Origin: Rhizobium sp. FY34 | GTDB taxonomy: Bacteria; Pseudomonadota; Alphaproteobacteria; Rhizobiales; Rhizobiaceae | DNA: 64,000 bases | Direction of reading: 5' to 3' | Assembly (NCBI RefSeq): GCF_005222845.1 | Contig: NZ_STFZ01000014.1 | Coordinates: 275,517-339,516 of the forward strand | The notes under the pieces: model-generated | What the model saw: only the letters and a program-made list of their open reading frames with translations | Databases searched by the model: none | What the model was told of the DNA's origin: nothing | Part shown: piece by piece, positions 34,389 through 41,791 of the stretch | How positions within the stretch are numbered: the first letter of the stretch is position 1 | Layout: the number at the start of each line of letters is the position of its first letter | Program-made: the position numbers and the translations under genes

Positions 34389-35294
34389 ATGAACATGCCA
34401 TTGCAAAAGCTCGCCTTTGCTGAACTTCGTGTGCCAGACCTTGGATCGTGTCTTGATTTCCACACCCAGGTTCTCGGACTGAACATCATCGCGCAATCCG
34501 CCGGTCGGGCCTATCTCGGTGCAGGTGGAGACGATGGCCTCGATCTGATCCTGACGGAAGATCCGGCCGGAAGAAGCGGGGCGCCCCGGTTTGCCCTGAT
34601 GGTTGACGGTGCCGATGATCTTATCGGTTACCAGAGCAGATTGCAGGAAGCAGGACTGGACAGTTGGCGCGAAAGTGCACCTGCGCCAGGCATTGCTGAA
34701 AGCCTGTCCTTCACCCTGCCATCTGGTCATGTTGTGGCACTGGTGACAGCCGCCGCCAGTAGCAAATATCTCCATCCTGCCCGGCGGTCTGCAGGCATTT
34801 CATGGGGCATAGGTCCGGTAGACGTCGACCACATCACGCTGCGGGTCGGCGACAGTCTTGCCTTGAATATGAAGTGTCTGAGCGAGGTTCTGGGTTTCCG
34901 GGCCTCGGATGTTTCCGTCATGCCGGATGGAAATGTGGCAGCTGTCTGGATGCGCGTCGGCGATTATCATCACGATGTCGCGATGTTTGGAGGCCCCCCC
35001 GGAGAAAGCCTCGATCATCTGGCCTGGAACGTATCGACATTCGAGAATATCAAGCGGTCTCTCGATGTTCTCGGTCAGTTCGGAATCCCGGCAGAAGCTG
35101 GCCCTGGACGCCACGGAATAGGCGGCAACCTGTATGCCTATTTCCGGGCACCCGGTGGCAACCGGTATGAACTAAGCGCGGAAATGCCGCGGTTTCTTAA
35201 CCGCGACGCCGAACCGGTTATATGGACAGATCCGGCAGCTGGTTTCAGCGCATGGGGCAGCCGCCATCCGGAATCGTTCAAGGATGGCTCCTGA
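34389..35294 (+). CDS. Type I extradiol ring-cleavage dioxygenase (VOC fold)
   Basis: A 301-residue two-domain protein, the normal length for 1,2-dihydroxynaphthalene and 2,3-dihydroxybiphenyl dioxygenases. The C-terminal domain has the metal triad: His in VDVDHITLRV, His in SLDHLAWNV and Glu in NRYELSAE, with the active-site Tyr in LYAYFRAPGG. It cleaves a catechol next to the hydroxyls with Fe(II) or Mn(II). The N-terminal domain has lost the ligands, as usual. The flavin monooxygenase upstream and hydratase-aldolase nearby place it in a bicyclic-aromatic route. The substrate is inferred. Confidence 0.85.
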   Translation: MNMPLQKLAFAELRVPDLGSCLDFHTQVLGLNIIAQSAGRAYLGAGGDDGLDLILTEDPAGRSGAPRFALMVDGADDLIGYQSRLQEAGLDSWRESAPAPGIAESLSFTLPSGHVVALVTAAASSKYLHPARRSAGISWGIGPVDVDHITLRVGDSLALNMKCLSEVLGFRASDVSVMPDGNVAAVWMRVGDYHHDVAMFGGPPGESLDHLAWNVSTFENIKRSLDVLGQFGIPAEAGPGRHGIGGNLYAYFRAPGGNRYELSAEMPRFLNRDAEPVIWTDPAAGFSAWGSRHPESFKDGS

Positions 35295-35504
35295 TTGATC
35301 CTGTTACTTTAGAGATATTCGATGAACACTCTAGCGTCGGATCGACCCAATATAAGATGTTATTGCAGTGCATATATACTACTGCGATTGCATTATTGAG
35401 TTTGAAATTCAGTCTTCGCTCTATTCTAAACATCGACATGTGGCGTTGATGTTTTGTCGGAGCGGTGAATTTTTCAGAAAATATACAGAATAACTTCAAC
35501 TGCA

Positions 35505-35533
35505 TTGACAGATGCAAACTCTGAACGCAATAT
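35505..35533 (+). promoter_or_regulatory. Sigma-70 promoter upstream of the carotenoid-oxygenase gene
   Basis: TTGACA (35505-35510), a 17-base spacer and CAATAT (35528-35533) make one of the best promoters in the window. The surrounding 270-base gap is AT-rich. A perfect palindrome starts three bases after the -10, so the promoter would be blocked when it is bound. Confidence 0.7.
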
Positions 35534-35535
35534 AT

Positions 35536-35554
35536 GAACTGAACGGTTCAGTTC
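35536..35554. promoter_or_regulatory. Perfect 19-bp palindromic operator at the transcription start
   Basis: GAACTGAACGGTTCAGTTC has perfect 9-bp arms around one G. It covers the expected start of transcription and ends just before the GGGAGG ribosome-binding site, a repressor position. TetR-type proteins favour such sites, and the TetR product encoded at 25934-26608 is the nearest candidate. I did not find a second copy before the TetR operon. Confidence 0.75.
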
Positions 35555-35566
35555 TGGGAGGATAAA

Positions 35567-37039
35567 ATGGACACGTTTACCCCATCAGTGCCTCATGGCC
35601 TCAGATTTCCCCAAGGCGTCGCATTCGACGGCTGGTTTGCCCCCAGCCGCGTGGAGGCGGATGTCTATGACCTTGAGGTGATTGGTCGCATTCCCGAAGT
35701 CATGAATGGTGCCTACTACAAGGCAGCCGCCGATCCGCAGTATCCGCCGCTGCTCGGCGAGGCCATCTACCTCGACGGTGACGGCATGGTCACGATGCTG
35801 CGTCTGGAAAATGGTCATGCCGATCTGAGAACGCGCTATGTTCGCACGCCCCGTTTCATTGCTGAGCGTGAAGCACGTCGCTCTCTGTTCGGCAAATATC
35901 GCAATCCCTTCTTCGACGATCCTGCCGCAGAAGGCGTGGAGCGCGGCACGGCCAACACGGCCATCGGCTGGCATGCGGGCAAGCTGTTTGCCTTGAAGGA
36001 AGACAGCCGGCCAATCGAGCTGGATCCCAATACGCTCGATACAATCGGCTATTACGATTTCGACAAGCGGCTAACCCAGGGCACGTTCACGGCTCATCCC
36101 AAGATTGACCCGGAAACAGGCGAGCTGATTGCATTCTCCTATAATGCGGAAGGTATCGGCAGCACGACGATCTGGACCCACGTTATCTCGCCGGATGGTC
36201 AGAGCGTTCAGTCGGAATCCTTCGAGGCCCCCTATGCGTCGATGGTACATGACTTCCTGGTTTCCCGGAACTACATCGCCTTCACGATCCATCCCATGGT
36301 CAACGATCTGGAACTGGTCAAGCGCGGCGAACCCTTCTTCCGCTGGATGCCTGAACGCGGTGCACGGGTAGCGGTCATTCCGCGCAAGGGCGGCGTCGGC
36401 GGCATTCGCTGGTTCAACTGCCCCACCCCCGTCATGGAGGCGCATACGATCAATGCTTTCGATGAAAACGGGGTGCTCTATCTCGATCACGATATTCAGC
36501 AGTCTGGCTGGTTCTCCCAGTTCCCGTCGGAAAATCAGCCGCCGCACCATGAAGCACCGCCGATTGCACAGCGCTGGCGTTTCGACATGAACAGCCTGGC
36601 AGACGAATACCAGGTTCGCGATCTGACGGACGATCCGGGTGAAATGCCTGCAGTCGATCCGCGCTTCCTGATGCGCGAGGCACGCCATGTTTTCATGGGT
36701 TGCGTCAATCCCAAGCTGGGCCCGTTTGCGGAATTCGGTCCATTCGGACCTCCCTTCAACGCTGTCGTTCGGATTGATACGCAATCAGGTGCGCGCAAAT
36801 ACTACTATGCAGGTCCGACATCGGCGCCAGAAGAACCAGTCTTCGTGCCGAAATCCGCCGATGCACCTGAAGGCGATGGATGGATCATCACGATTGTTGA
36901 GCGTCGAACGGAAAACCGCAGCGATTTCGTGATCCTCGACTCCGCTACGATGGAACCGGTTGCCACGATCAAGGTTCCGTTCCGGTTGCGTTACGGCTTC
37001 CATGGCAAGTGGCTTTCAGCCGCCGAACTCGGCTGGTGA
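35567..37039 (+). CDS. Carotenoid-oxygenase-family dioxygenase (lignostilbene dioxygenase type)
   Basis: A 490-residue non-haem Fe(II) enzyme that splits a carbon-carbon double bond with O2 into two aldehydes. The four iron His are visible in order: FTAHPK, MVHDF, MEAHTIN and the terminal YGFHGKW. Bacterial members of this length usually cleave stilbenes (lignostilbene, resveratrol), not carotenoids. It has no signal peptide. It is transcribed from its own strong operator-controlled promoter, and an aromatic aldehyde dehydrogenase is in the same cluster. An aryl-alkene substrate is therefore likely, which is inference. Confidence 0.88.
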   Translation: MDTFTPSVPHGLRFPQGVAFDGWFAPSRVEADVYDLEVIGRIPEVMNGAYYKAAADPQYPPLLGEAIYLDGDGMVTMLRLENGHADLRTRYVRTPRFIAEREARRSLFGKYRNPFFDDPAAEGVERGTANTAIGWHAGKLFALKEDSRPIELDPNTLDTIGYYDFDKRLTQGTFTAHPKIDPETGELIAFSYNAEGIGSTTIWTHVISPDGQSVQSESFEAPYASMVHDFLVSRNYIAFTIHPMVNDLELVKRGEPFFRWMPERGARVAVIPRKGGVGGIRWFNCPTPVMEAHTINAFDENGVLYLDHDIQQSGWFSQFPSENQPPHHEAPPIAQRWRFDMNSLADEYQVRDLTDDPGEMPAVDPRFLMREARHVFMGCVNPKLGPFAEFGPFGPPFNAVVRIDTQSGARKYYYAGPTSAPEEPVFVPKSADAPEGDGWIITIVERRTENRSDFVILDSATMEPVATIKVPFRLRYGFHGKWLSAAELGW

Positions 37040-37203
37040 TTTTCGGTCCGGGCGCAGGAGCCTGAGATCGTTCGCCGACGGACCGATTGGTTCGTCGGCG
37101 CGTCCAGAAGATGGCCGCTGCGATTTCTAGGCTGCGTCCGGAATGGCGCCATCCTGTTCAGTTTCACGTTTTCATAGCGAAGCAAGTTTCTTGGGAGGGA
37201 AAA

Positions 37204-38385
37204 ATGCAAGCCAAAGAGAGCCGCACCGTGTGGTTTGCTCTGATGCTCGGCCATGTCGCCGGCATGCTCGATCTCATTATTCTGCCATTGTGGGTGAGCG
37301 GTCTCATGACCGGCTTCGGCTTTGGCGCTGCCAGCGTCGGCAGTCTGGTTACGCTCTATCTCGCCGGAACATTGTGCGCCAACGCGCTGCTGGCACGCAG
37401 GTTCGATAGTCTGCCGCCGCGTGTTGTTGCAGGTACCGGTTTCGTAGTCGCTGCCCTTGCGTTCATCATGATGACGGAAGTGAAGTCGTGGGATGAGGCT
37501 TCGCACTACTCTCTGCTGGCCATTCTGAACTTTGTGGCCGGGGCAGGGGCGGGTGCCGGTCTGGCGACGATCCATGGCCTCATTGGACGGAGCATCAACC
37601 CGCATCGCCTGTTTGCCTTCGTAAATTTCGGCATCAGCATCTGGGCTATCGTGTTTTTCGGGGCAACTCCCGGATTGATGGCGCGTTTCGGCGTCAACGG
37701 TCTGTTCGCCATCGTCGCCGGCATGTTCATTGCGGCGGTTGCTGCCATGCTTTTCGGCCTGCCCAGACGGGTGCCGGAGAAAAGGCAGTTGCAAAGCGAC
37801 CGGGCAGGCACCACTGCGCCGCCTGTCGTCCTGGCGCTGTGTTTTGCCGGGGTGGTATTTCTGCAAGCCGGACAAGCCATGACGAATTCCTTCGTCGAGC
37901 GGATCGGGAACTACCGCGGCTTCACCTCCAGCCAGATCGAGTGGGTTCTCATCGCAGCTTCGGTTCTGGTGCTGATTTCGCCGCTCATTGCAGGTCTGCT
38001 CCAGAACAAGCTGGCCCCGCTCACTGTTGCAATCGGTGGCCTCTTGTTCCACGGCTGCCTGTGCGCCACGGTCTCCACCTCCACCAGCTTCGTGCCCTAT
38101 GCGATCGCAACCTCGATGATGGTGATGACGGTGGTCTTCGTCCACACCTTCGTTTTCGGGCTGCTGGCTGCTCTGGAGCCAAGCGGCCGTACCAATGCGG
38201 CGACCCCTTCCATGCTGATGATTGGTACCGCCGTTGGGCCATCGGTTGGAGGTTTCATGGCGCAGGCATTTGGTTTTTCCTCGATCGGATTTGCGGCTTT
38301 TGTTTCCGCATGCCTCGGCGCGGCCTGCTTTTTTCTGGTTCGGCGCAAGCTTGCACACCAGACGACAGCGACCGTCGCTGTCTGA
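37204..38385 (+). CDS. MFS transporter
   Basis: A 393-residue carrier with about 12 membrane segments. The ATG follows TTGGGAGGGAAA, which rules out the earlier start at 37087. The C-terminal half has TFVFGLLAALEPSGRTNAAT, a block also present in the decayed gene at 11687. It lies 165 bases after the carotenoid-oxygenase gene and 37 before the GlcG-like gene. It probably imports the aromatic substrate of this cluster. Confidence 0.87.
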   Translation: MQAKESRTVWFALMLGHVAGMLDLIILPLWVSGLMTGFGFGAASVGSLVTLYLAGTLCANALLARRFDSLPPRVVAGTGFVVAALAFIMMTEVKSWDEASHYSLLAILNFVAGAGAGAGLATIHGLIGRSINPHRLFAFVNFGISIWAIVFFGATPGLMARFGVNGLFAIVAGMFIAAVAAMLFGLPRRVPEKRQLQSDRAGTTAPPVVLALCFAGVVFLQAGQAMTNSFVERIGNYRGFTSSQIEWVLIAASVLVLISPLIAGLLQNKLAPLTVAIGGLLFHGCLCATVSTSTSFVPYAIATSMMVMTVVFVHTFVFGLLAALEPSGRTNAATPSMLMIGTAVGPSVGGFMAQAFGFSSIGFAAFVSACLGAACFFLVRRKLAHQTTATVAV

Positions 38386-38421
38386 CCCCTTCGATCATCA
38401 ACATCACCAAAGGAGTAACGA

Positions 38422-38862
38422 ATGTTGAAGCGTATTCAGGCCAATTCGATCATCGAGGGCGCCTTGACCGAAGCCCGCAAGCGTCAGATTGCCCCACTCG
38501 CCGTGAGTGTTCTCGATGCCGGGGGCGCACTGGTGGCATTCCAGCGTGAAGACGGTGCCGGTCTGCTGCGCCAGGATATCGCCGTTGCCAAGGCCTGGGG
38601 ATCGCTTGGCCTCGGCATTGCCTCTCGCCAGCAAGCCGAATTCGCTCAAGCGCAGCCGGGTGTCTTTGCAACGCTTGTCAGCGTGGCGGGTGGGCGCCTG
38701 GCTCCCCTTCCGGGCGGCGTCTTCATTCTCGATGAGAACAAGAAGGTGATCGGCGCCGTTGGTATCTCCGGCGATGTTGGCGATCAGGATGAAGCCTGCG
38801 CAATTGCTGGTATCGAGGCCGCAGGCTTGTCCTACTCAGCCGGCTTTGCCGGTCGCGGCTAA
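38422..38862 (+). CDS. GlcG/HbpS-like protein
   Basis: A 146-residue single-domain protein of the GlcG/HbpS family. It begins with a helix, then PLAVSVLDAGGALVAFQRED, a block of the family, and ends with VIGAVGISGDVGDQDEACAI. Members bind haem or small organic ligands, and many sit in catabolic operons with no proven role. The Gly-rich GISG segment and the two acidic residues after it are conserved. It is 12 bases before the 2-hydroxyacid dehydrogenase, so both are likely expressed together. Confidence 0.82.
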   Translation: MLKRIQANSIIEGALTEARKRQIAPLAVSVLDAGGALVAFQREDGAGLLRQDIAVAKAWGSLGLGIASRQQAEFAQAQPGVFATLVSVAGGRLAPLPGGVFILDENKKVIGAVGISGDVGDQDEACAIAGIEAAGLSYSAGFAGRG

Positions 38863-38873
38863 GGAGAGGGCGC

Positions 38874-39815
38874 ATGAAGACGATCATCGTCCATGACGAC
38901 GCCGCAGACTGGTACTGCTCGGCTCTTGCCGATCTTCCCGGCTGCCGCTTCGTGCCATCAACCGCTGTCACTTCGGCAAGCGCGATGGATGTGGAGGCTC
39001 TGATCGCCTTCGCGCCTTCAACTCCGGCCTCTCTGCTGGAAAGCCTGCCCGCCCTTCGCTGGATCCACTCTCTGACTGCGGGGGTGGACAGGCTTATGGC
39101 CATGCCCGCACTTGGGCGTGGTGTGGCGGTCACCACCAGCAGCGGCATTCATGGTCCGCAAATGTCGGAGATGGCCTTCTTGCTGATGCTGGCCGCCGCC
39201 CGTCAGTTTCCCGCCATGATAGCCAATCAGGCCGCAGCCCACTGGGAGCGGTGGCCGCAGCCGCTGCTGTTGAACAAGACAGCCTGCATCGTCGGGCTTG
39301 GCGCCATAGCCGAAACTCTGGTTGAACGCTGCCGTGCCTTCGGCATGCGCGTAACGGGCGTCTCTTCCGGCAGAAGCGACATGGCCGGCGTCGATAGAAT
39401 ATACCCGCGTGAGGCACTGCGGGAAGCGGCTGCCGAGGCCGACTTTCTCATAGTTCTGGTTCCCTATGCAGCCTCCACCCATCATCTGATCGACGCTTCT
39501 GTCCTTGCATCCATGAAGCGGTCGTCGATCTTGATCAATCTCTCGCGGGGCGGTTGCGTCGACGAGGACGCGCTTTGCAAGGCGTTGCGTGCCGGCAATT
39601 TGTTCGCGGCGGGATGCGACGTGTTCAGCCAGGAGCCGCTGCCAAGCGACAATCCACTCTGGTCATTACCCAATCTGATCGTAACGCCACATGTCGGCGG
39701 CTGGAGCGATGTCTACGCCGAGCAGACAGTGCCGCTGCTGCGCCGCAACCTGCAACGTTTTCTGGCGGGCGATATCGACGGGCTTGAAAATCTTGTTTCG
39801 AGGAATCATGCATGA
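38874..39815 (+). CDS. D-2-hydroxyacid dehydrogenase (NAD-dependent)
   Basis: A 313-residue enzyme of the D-isomer 2-hydroxyacid dehydrogenase family, interconverting a 2-hydroxy and a 2-oxo acid. The Rossmann motif is VGLGAIAETLVERCRAFGM. The catalytic Arg is in LINLSRGGCVD, the Glu in CDVFSQEPLP, and the His in VTPHVGGW. The stop overlaps the next ATG by four bases. In this cluster it might reduce a 2-oxo acid released by the aldolase or an arylpyruvate, which is a guess. Confidence 0.87.
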   Translation: MKTIIVHDDAADWYCSALADLPGCRFVPSTAVTSASAMDVEALIAFAPSTPASLLESLPALRWIHSLTAGVDRLMAMPALGRGVAVTTSSGIHGPQMSEMAFLLMLAAARQFPAMIANQAAAHWERWPQPLLLNKTACIVGLGAIAETLVERCRAFGMRVTGVSSGRSDMAGVDRIYPREALREAAAEADFLIVLVPYAASTHHLIDASVLASMKRSSILINLSRGGCVDEDALCKALRAGNLFAAGCDVFSQEPLPSDNPLWSLPNLIVTPHVGGWSDVYAEQTVPLLRRNLQRFLAGDIDGLENLVSRNHA

Positions 39816-40993
39816 CACGCTTCCGCTCTGGCATTTCCGATCAGGAATTATCCCGCCGCTGGTCGCTGGTGCGCCAGTGGATGCGCGAGGCCGATATTGA
39901 CGTGCTGGTGATGCAGGGCGCGCAGGACTGGCTGGGTGGCATGGTTCGCTGGTTTACGGATTTTCCGGCAACCGCCGGCTACCCGCGGACCGTTCTTTTC
40001 TTCGCGGAAGGGCCAATGACCCTTGTGGAGATGGGCCCCTTTAACGGCAATCGTGTTCCTCCGATAGATGAACCCACCTATCGAGGTGTCGGCCGTGTCC
40101 TCACGATGCCTTCCTTTTCTTCCGCCCATTTCACCCATGGCTACGACCGTGATCGAGTTCTGGACGAACTGACACAGCGCGGCCTGAAACGCGTGGGCGT
40201 GGTCAATCCGGGGGCGCTGCCGCACGTGTTGATGCAGTCGCTTCTGGAGCGCTTTGGCTCGCTGGTCGATACGACCGATGTCATTGACACCTTCAAGGCG
40301 GTCAAGAGTGAAGAAGAGCTGGGCCGTCTTCGTGAGGTTGCTCATCTGCAGGACGATATATTTGCACAGGTTCTCGATTTCATACGGCCCGGCCTGAAGG
40401 ATATCGATGTCGCCAATTTTGCTCAGGCAGAAGCGCACCGGCGTGGCAGCGACCAGGGCATTCTTCTCGGCGTGTCCGCGCAACTCGGCTCGTCGGCCCG
40501 CTTTGGCGGTCGCGCCGTTCAGGGCAGGGAATTACATGCGGGCGACCACCTTACGCTTCTGATTGAAGTCAATGGCGCGTGTGGAATGTATACCGAAATC
40601 GCCCGTACGATTGTTCTGGGTACGGCCAGCGATAAACTGCTCCAGGCGTTCGACAATGTCCGTCGCGCGCAGGATCACACTCTCTCCCTGATCCGAGCCG
40701 GGGCATTGCCGGCCGATATTGCCCAGGCGCACGATGCCTGGATGCAGGCAGAGGGCCTGCCGGTTGAAACACGTCTTTACGCGCACGGCCAGGGACAGGA
40801 TCTGGTGGAGCGTCCCCTGATCCGCCATGACGAGACGATGCCGCTCGCCGCGGGGATGTGTCTAGCGGTGCACCCAAGCTATGACGACGGATCGGTCTTC
40901 GCAGTGATCTGCGACAACTACATCGTGGAAGCAAATGGCGTCAGCGAATGCCTCCACCGAACTGAGAAGAAAATTTTCGAGAAATATGTCTGA
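39812..40993 (+). CDS. M24-family (creatinase/prolidase-fold) protein with altered metal site
   Basis: A 393-residue protein with the N-terminal creatinase domain (about 15-170) and a C-terminal pita-bread M24 fold. In metallopeptidases five ligands (D, D, H, E, E) hold two metals. Here the first Asp region reads IEVNGACG, the second YTEIART, the His is kept in YAHGQGQD, the fourth position reads AGMCLAVHPSY where Glu is expected, and the fifth reads AVICDNYIVEAN where Glu is replaced by Cys. So at most part of the site remains, as in creatinase, which is metal-free. It may hydrolyse a C-N bond of a small molecule rather than a peptide. Confidence 0.75.
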   Translation: MTRFRSGISDQELSRRWSLVRQWMREADIDVLVMQGAQDWLGGMVRWFTDFPATAGYPRTVLFFAEGPMTLVEMGPFNGNRVPPIDEPTYRGVGRVLTMPSFSSAHFTHGYDRDRVLDELTQRGLKRVGVVNPGALPHVLMQSLLERFGSLVDTTDVIDTFKAVKSEEELGRLREVAHLQDDIFAQVLDFIRPGLKDIDVANFAQAEAHRRGSDQGILLGVSAQLGSSARFGGRAVQGRELHAGDHLTLLIEVNGACGMYTEIARTIVLGTASDKLLQAFDNVRRAQDHTLSLIRAGALPADIAQAHDAWMQAEGLPVETRLYAHGQGQDLVERPLIRHDETMPLAAGMCLAVHPSYDDGSVFAVICDNYIVEANGVSECLHRTEKKIFEKYV

Positions 40994-41063
40994 GAGACCC
41001 AAGAGGGTGCTGGCAGGTTGATCCTGCAAGCGCCGGTTCGAACGATTGCAGGAGGAACCCAGA

Positions 41064-41555
41064 ATGGACGACCTGATACAGAGCTTCAAAGCTACCATGG
41101 CACGCTACCCGGCCGGTGTGGTCGTGGTGACAACGACCGATGAGGAAGGTCGCGCCTACGGCTTTACCGCGACTTCATTTTCATCCCTGTCGCTGAAGCC
41201 GCCGTCGATCATCGTATGTCTGGCCAACACCGCCTATTGCTACAATGCTTTCGTCAATTCGCGCCATTTCGCCGTGCATTTCATTGATGCTGAAGACAGC
41301 GCGCTCGCCATGGGATTTGCGAGCAAGGGCATCGACAAGTTCAGCGGCGTGAAGGTCGATCTTTCTGCAGAAGGCGTTCCGCTTCTGAAGGACAGCGTTG
41401 CCGTGCTTGAATGTGGAGCCGGCGGGCATTTCGTCAGCGGCGATCATGCAATTCTGATCGGGAATGTTTTGCGCACCAAGGTCAGCGACGACCGCGACGT
41501 TCTCGTCCACTACCGCAGACAGTTTGGCAAGGTCAGCATGCCCGCAGCAATCTGA
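41064..41555 (+). CDS. Flavin reductase (HpaC/HsaB-like)
   Basis: A 163-residue NAD(P)H:flavin oxidoreductase that supplies free reduced flavin to a monooxygenase. MARYPAGVVVVTTTDEEGRA and YGFTATSFSSLSLKPPSIIV are the family's flavin-binding hallmark. The end GDHAILIGNVLRTKV is also typical. AGGAGGAA ahead of ATG 41064 decides the start. The probable partner is the monooxygenase at 33167, and no other flavin-dependent two-component oxygenase is in the cluster. Confidence 0.9.
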   Translation: MDDLIQSFKATMARYPAGVVVVTTTDEEGRAYGFTATSFSSLSLKPPSIIVCLANTAYCYNAFVNSRHFAVHFIDAEDSALAMGFASKGIDKFSGVKVDLSAEGVPLLKDSVAVLECGAGGHFVSGDHAILIGNVLRTKVSDDRDVLVHYRRQFGKVSMPAAI

Positions 41556-41596
41556 GCCGCAATTCACCCACTGCAACGCGAATGGAGGAGCATCGC

Positions 41597-41791
41597 ATGT
41601 GTGCAGGTATGAAGATTTGCAATGTAAGTGTATGCGAAGGCAAGTGCGCGGGGAACGGCAGGCGATGGCAGGAGGCGCTGGCCATCGTATCACCCGTCAC
41701 GCCGACACCTGAGTTGCCGTGTGCGGAAAAACCCAGTTCGGTCGGTGGTTCACAAAACCCCGTGCGTGGGGTTGGCCAACATGCGCAATGA
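41597..41791 (+). CDS. Possible small Cys-rich protein (64 aa)
   Basis: The frame begins MCAGMKICNVSVCEGKCAGN, with Cys at 2, 8, 13 and 17 and a fifth at about 44, then a Pro-rich tail. GGAGGA stands at ideal distance (9 bases) before the ATG, better than for the next gene. The stop overlaps the start of the LuxR gene by 11 bases. This could be a metal-binding micro-protein, a leader peptide for the regulator, or just an open frame. I do not recognise it. Confidence 0.35.
   Translation: MCAGMKICNVSVCEGKCAGNGRRWQEALAIVSPVTPTPELPCAEKPSSVGGSQNPVRGVGQHAQ

Noticed and set aside
36991-38358. 455-codon minus-strand frame opposite the MFS gene
   Set aside because: Its translation is a charged low-complexity string, as expected for the complement of membrane-segment codons.
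39812-40993. Possible DMSP lyase (DddP), which is also an M24-fold protein
   Set aside because: The metal ligands that DddP needs are not conserved here, and no DMSP-related gene is nearby.
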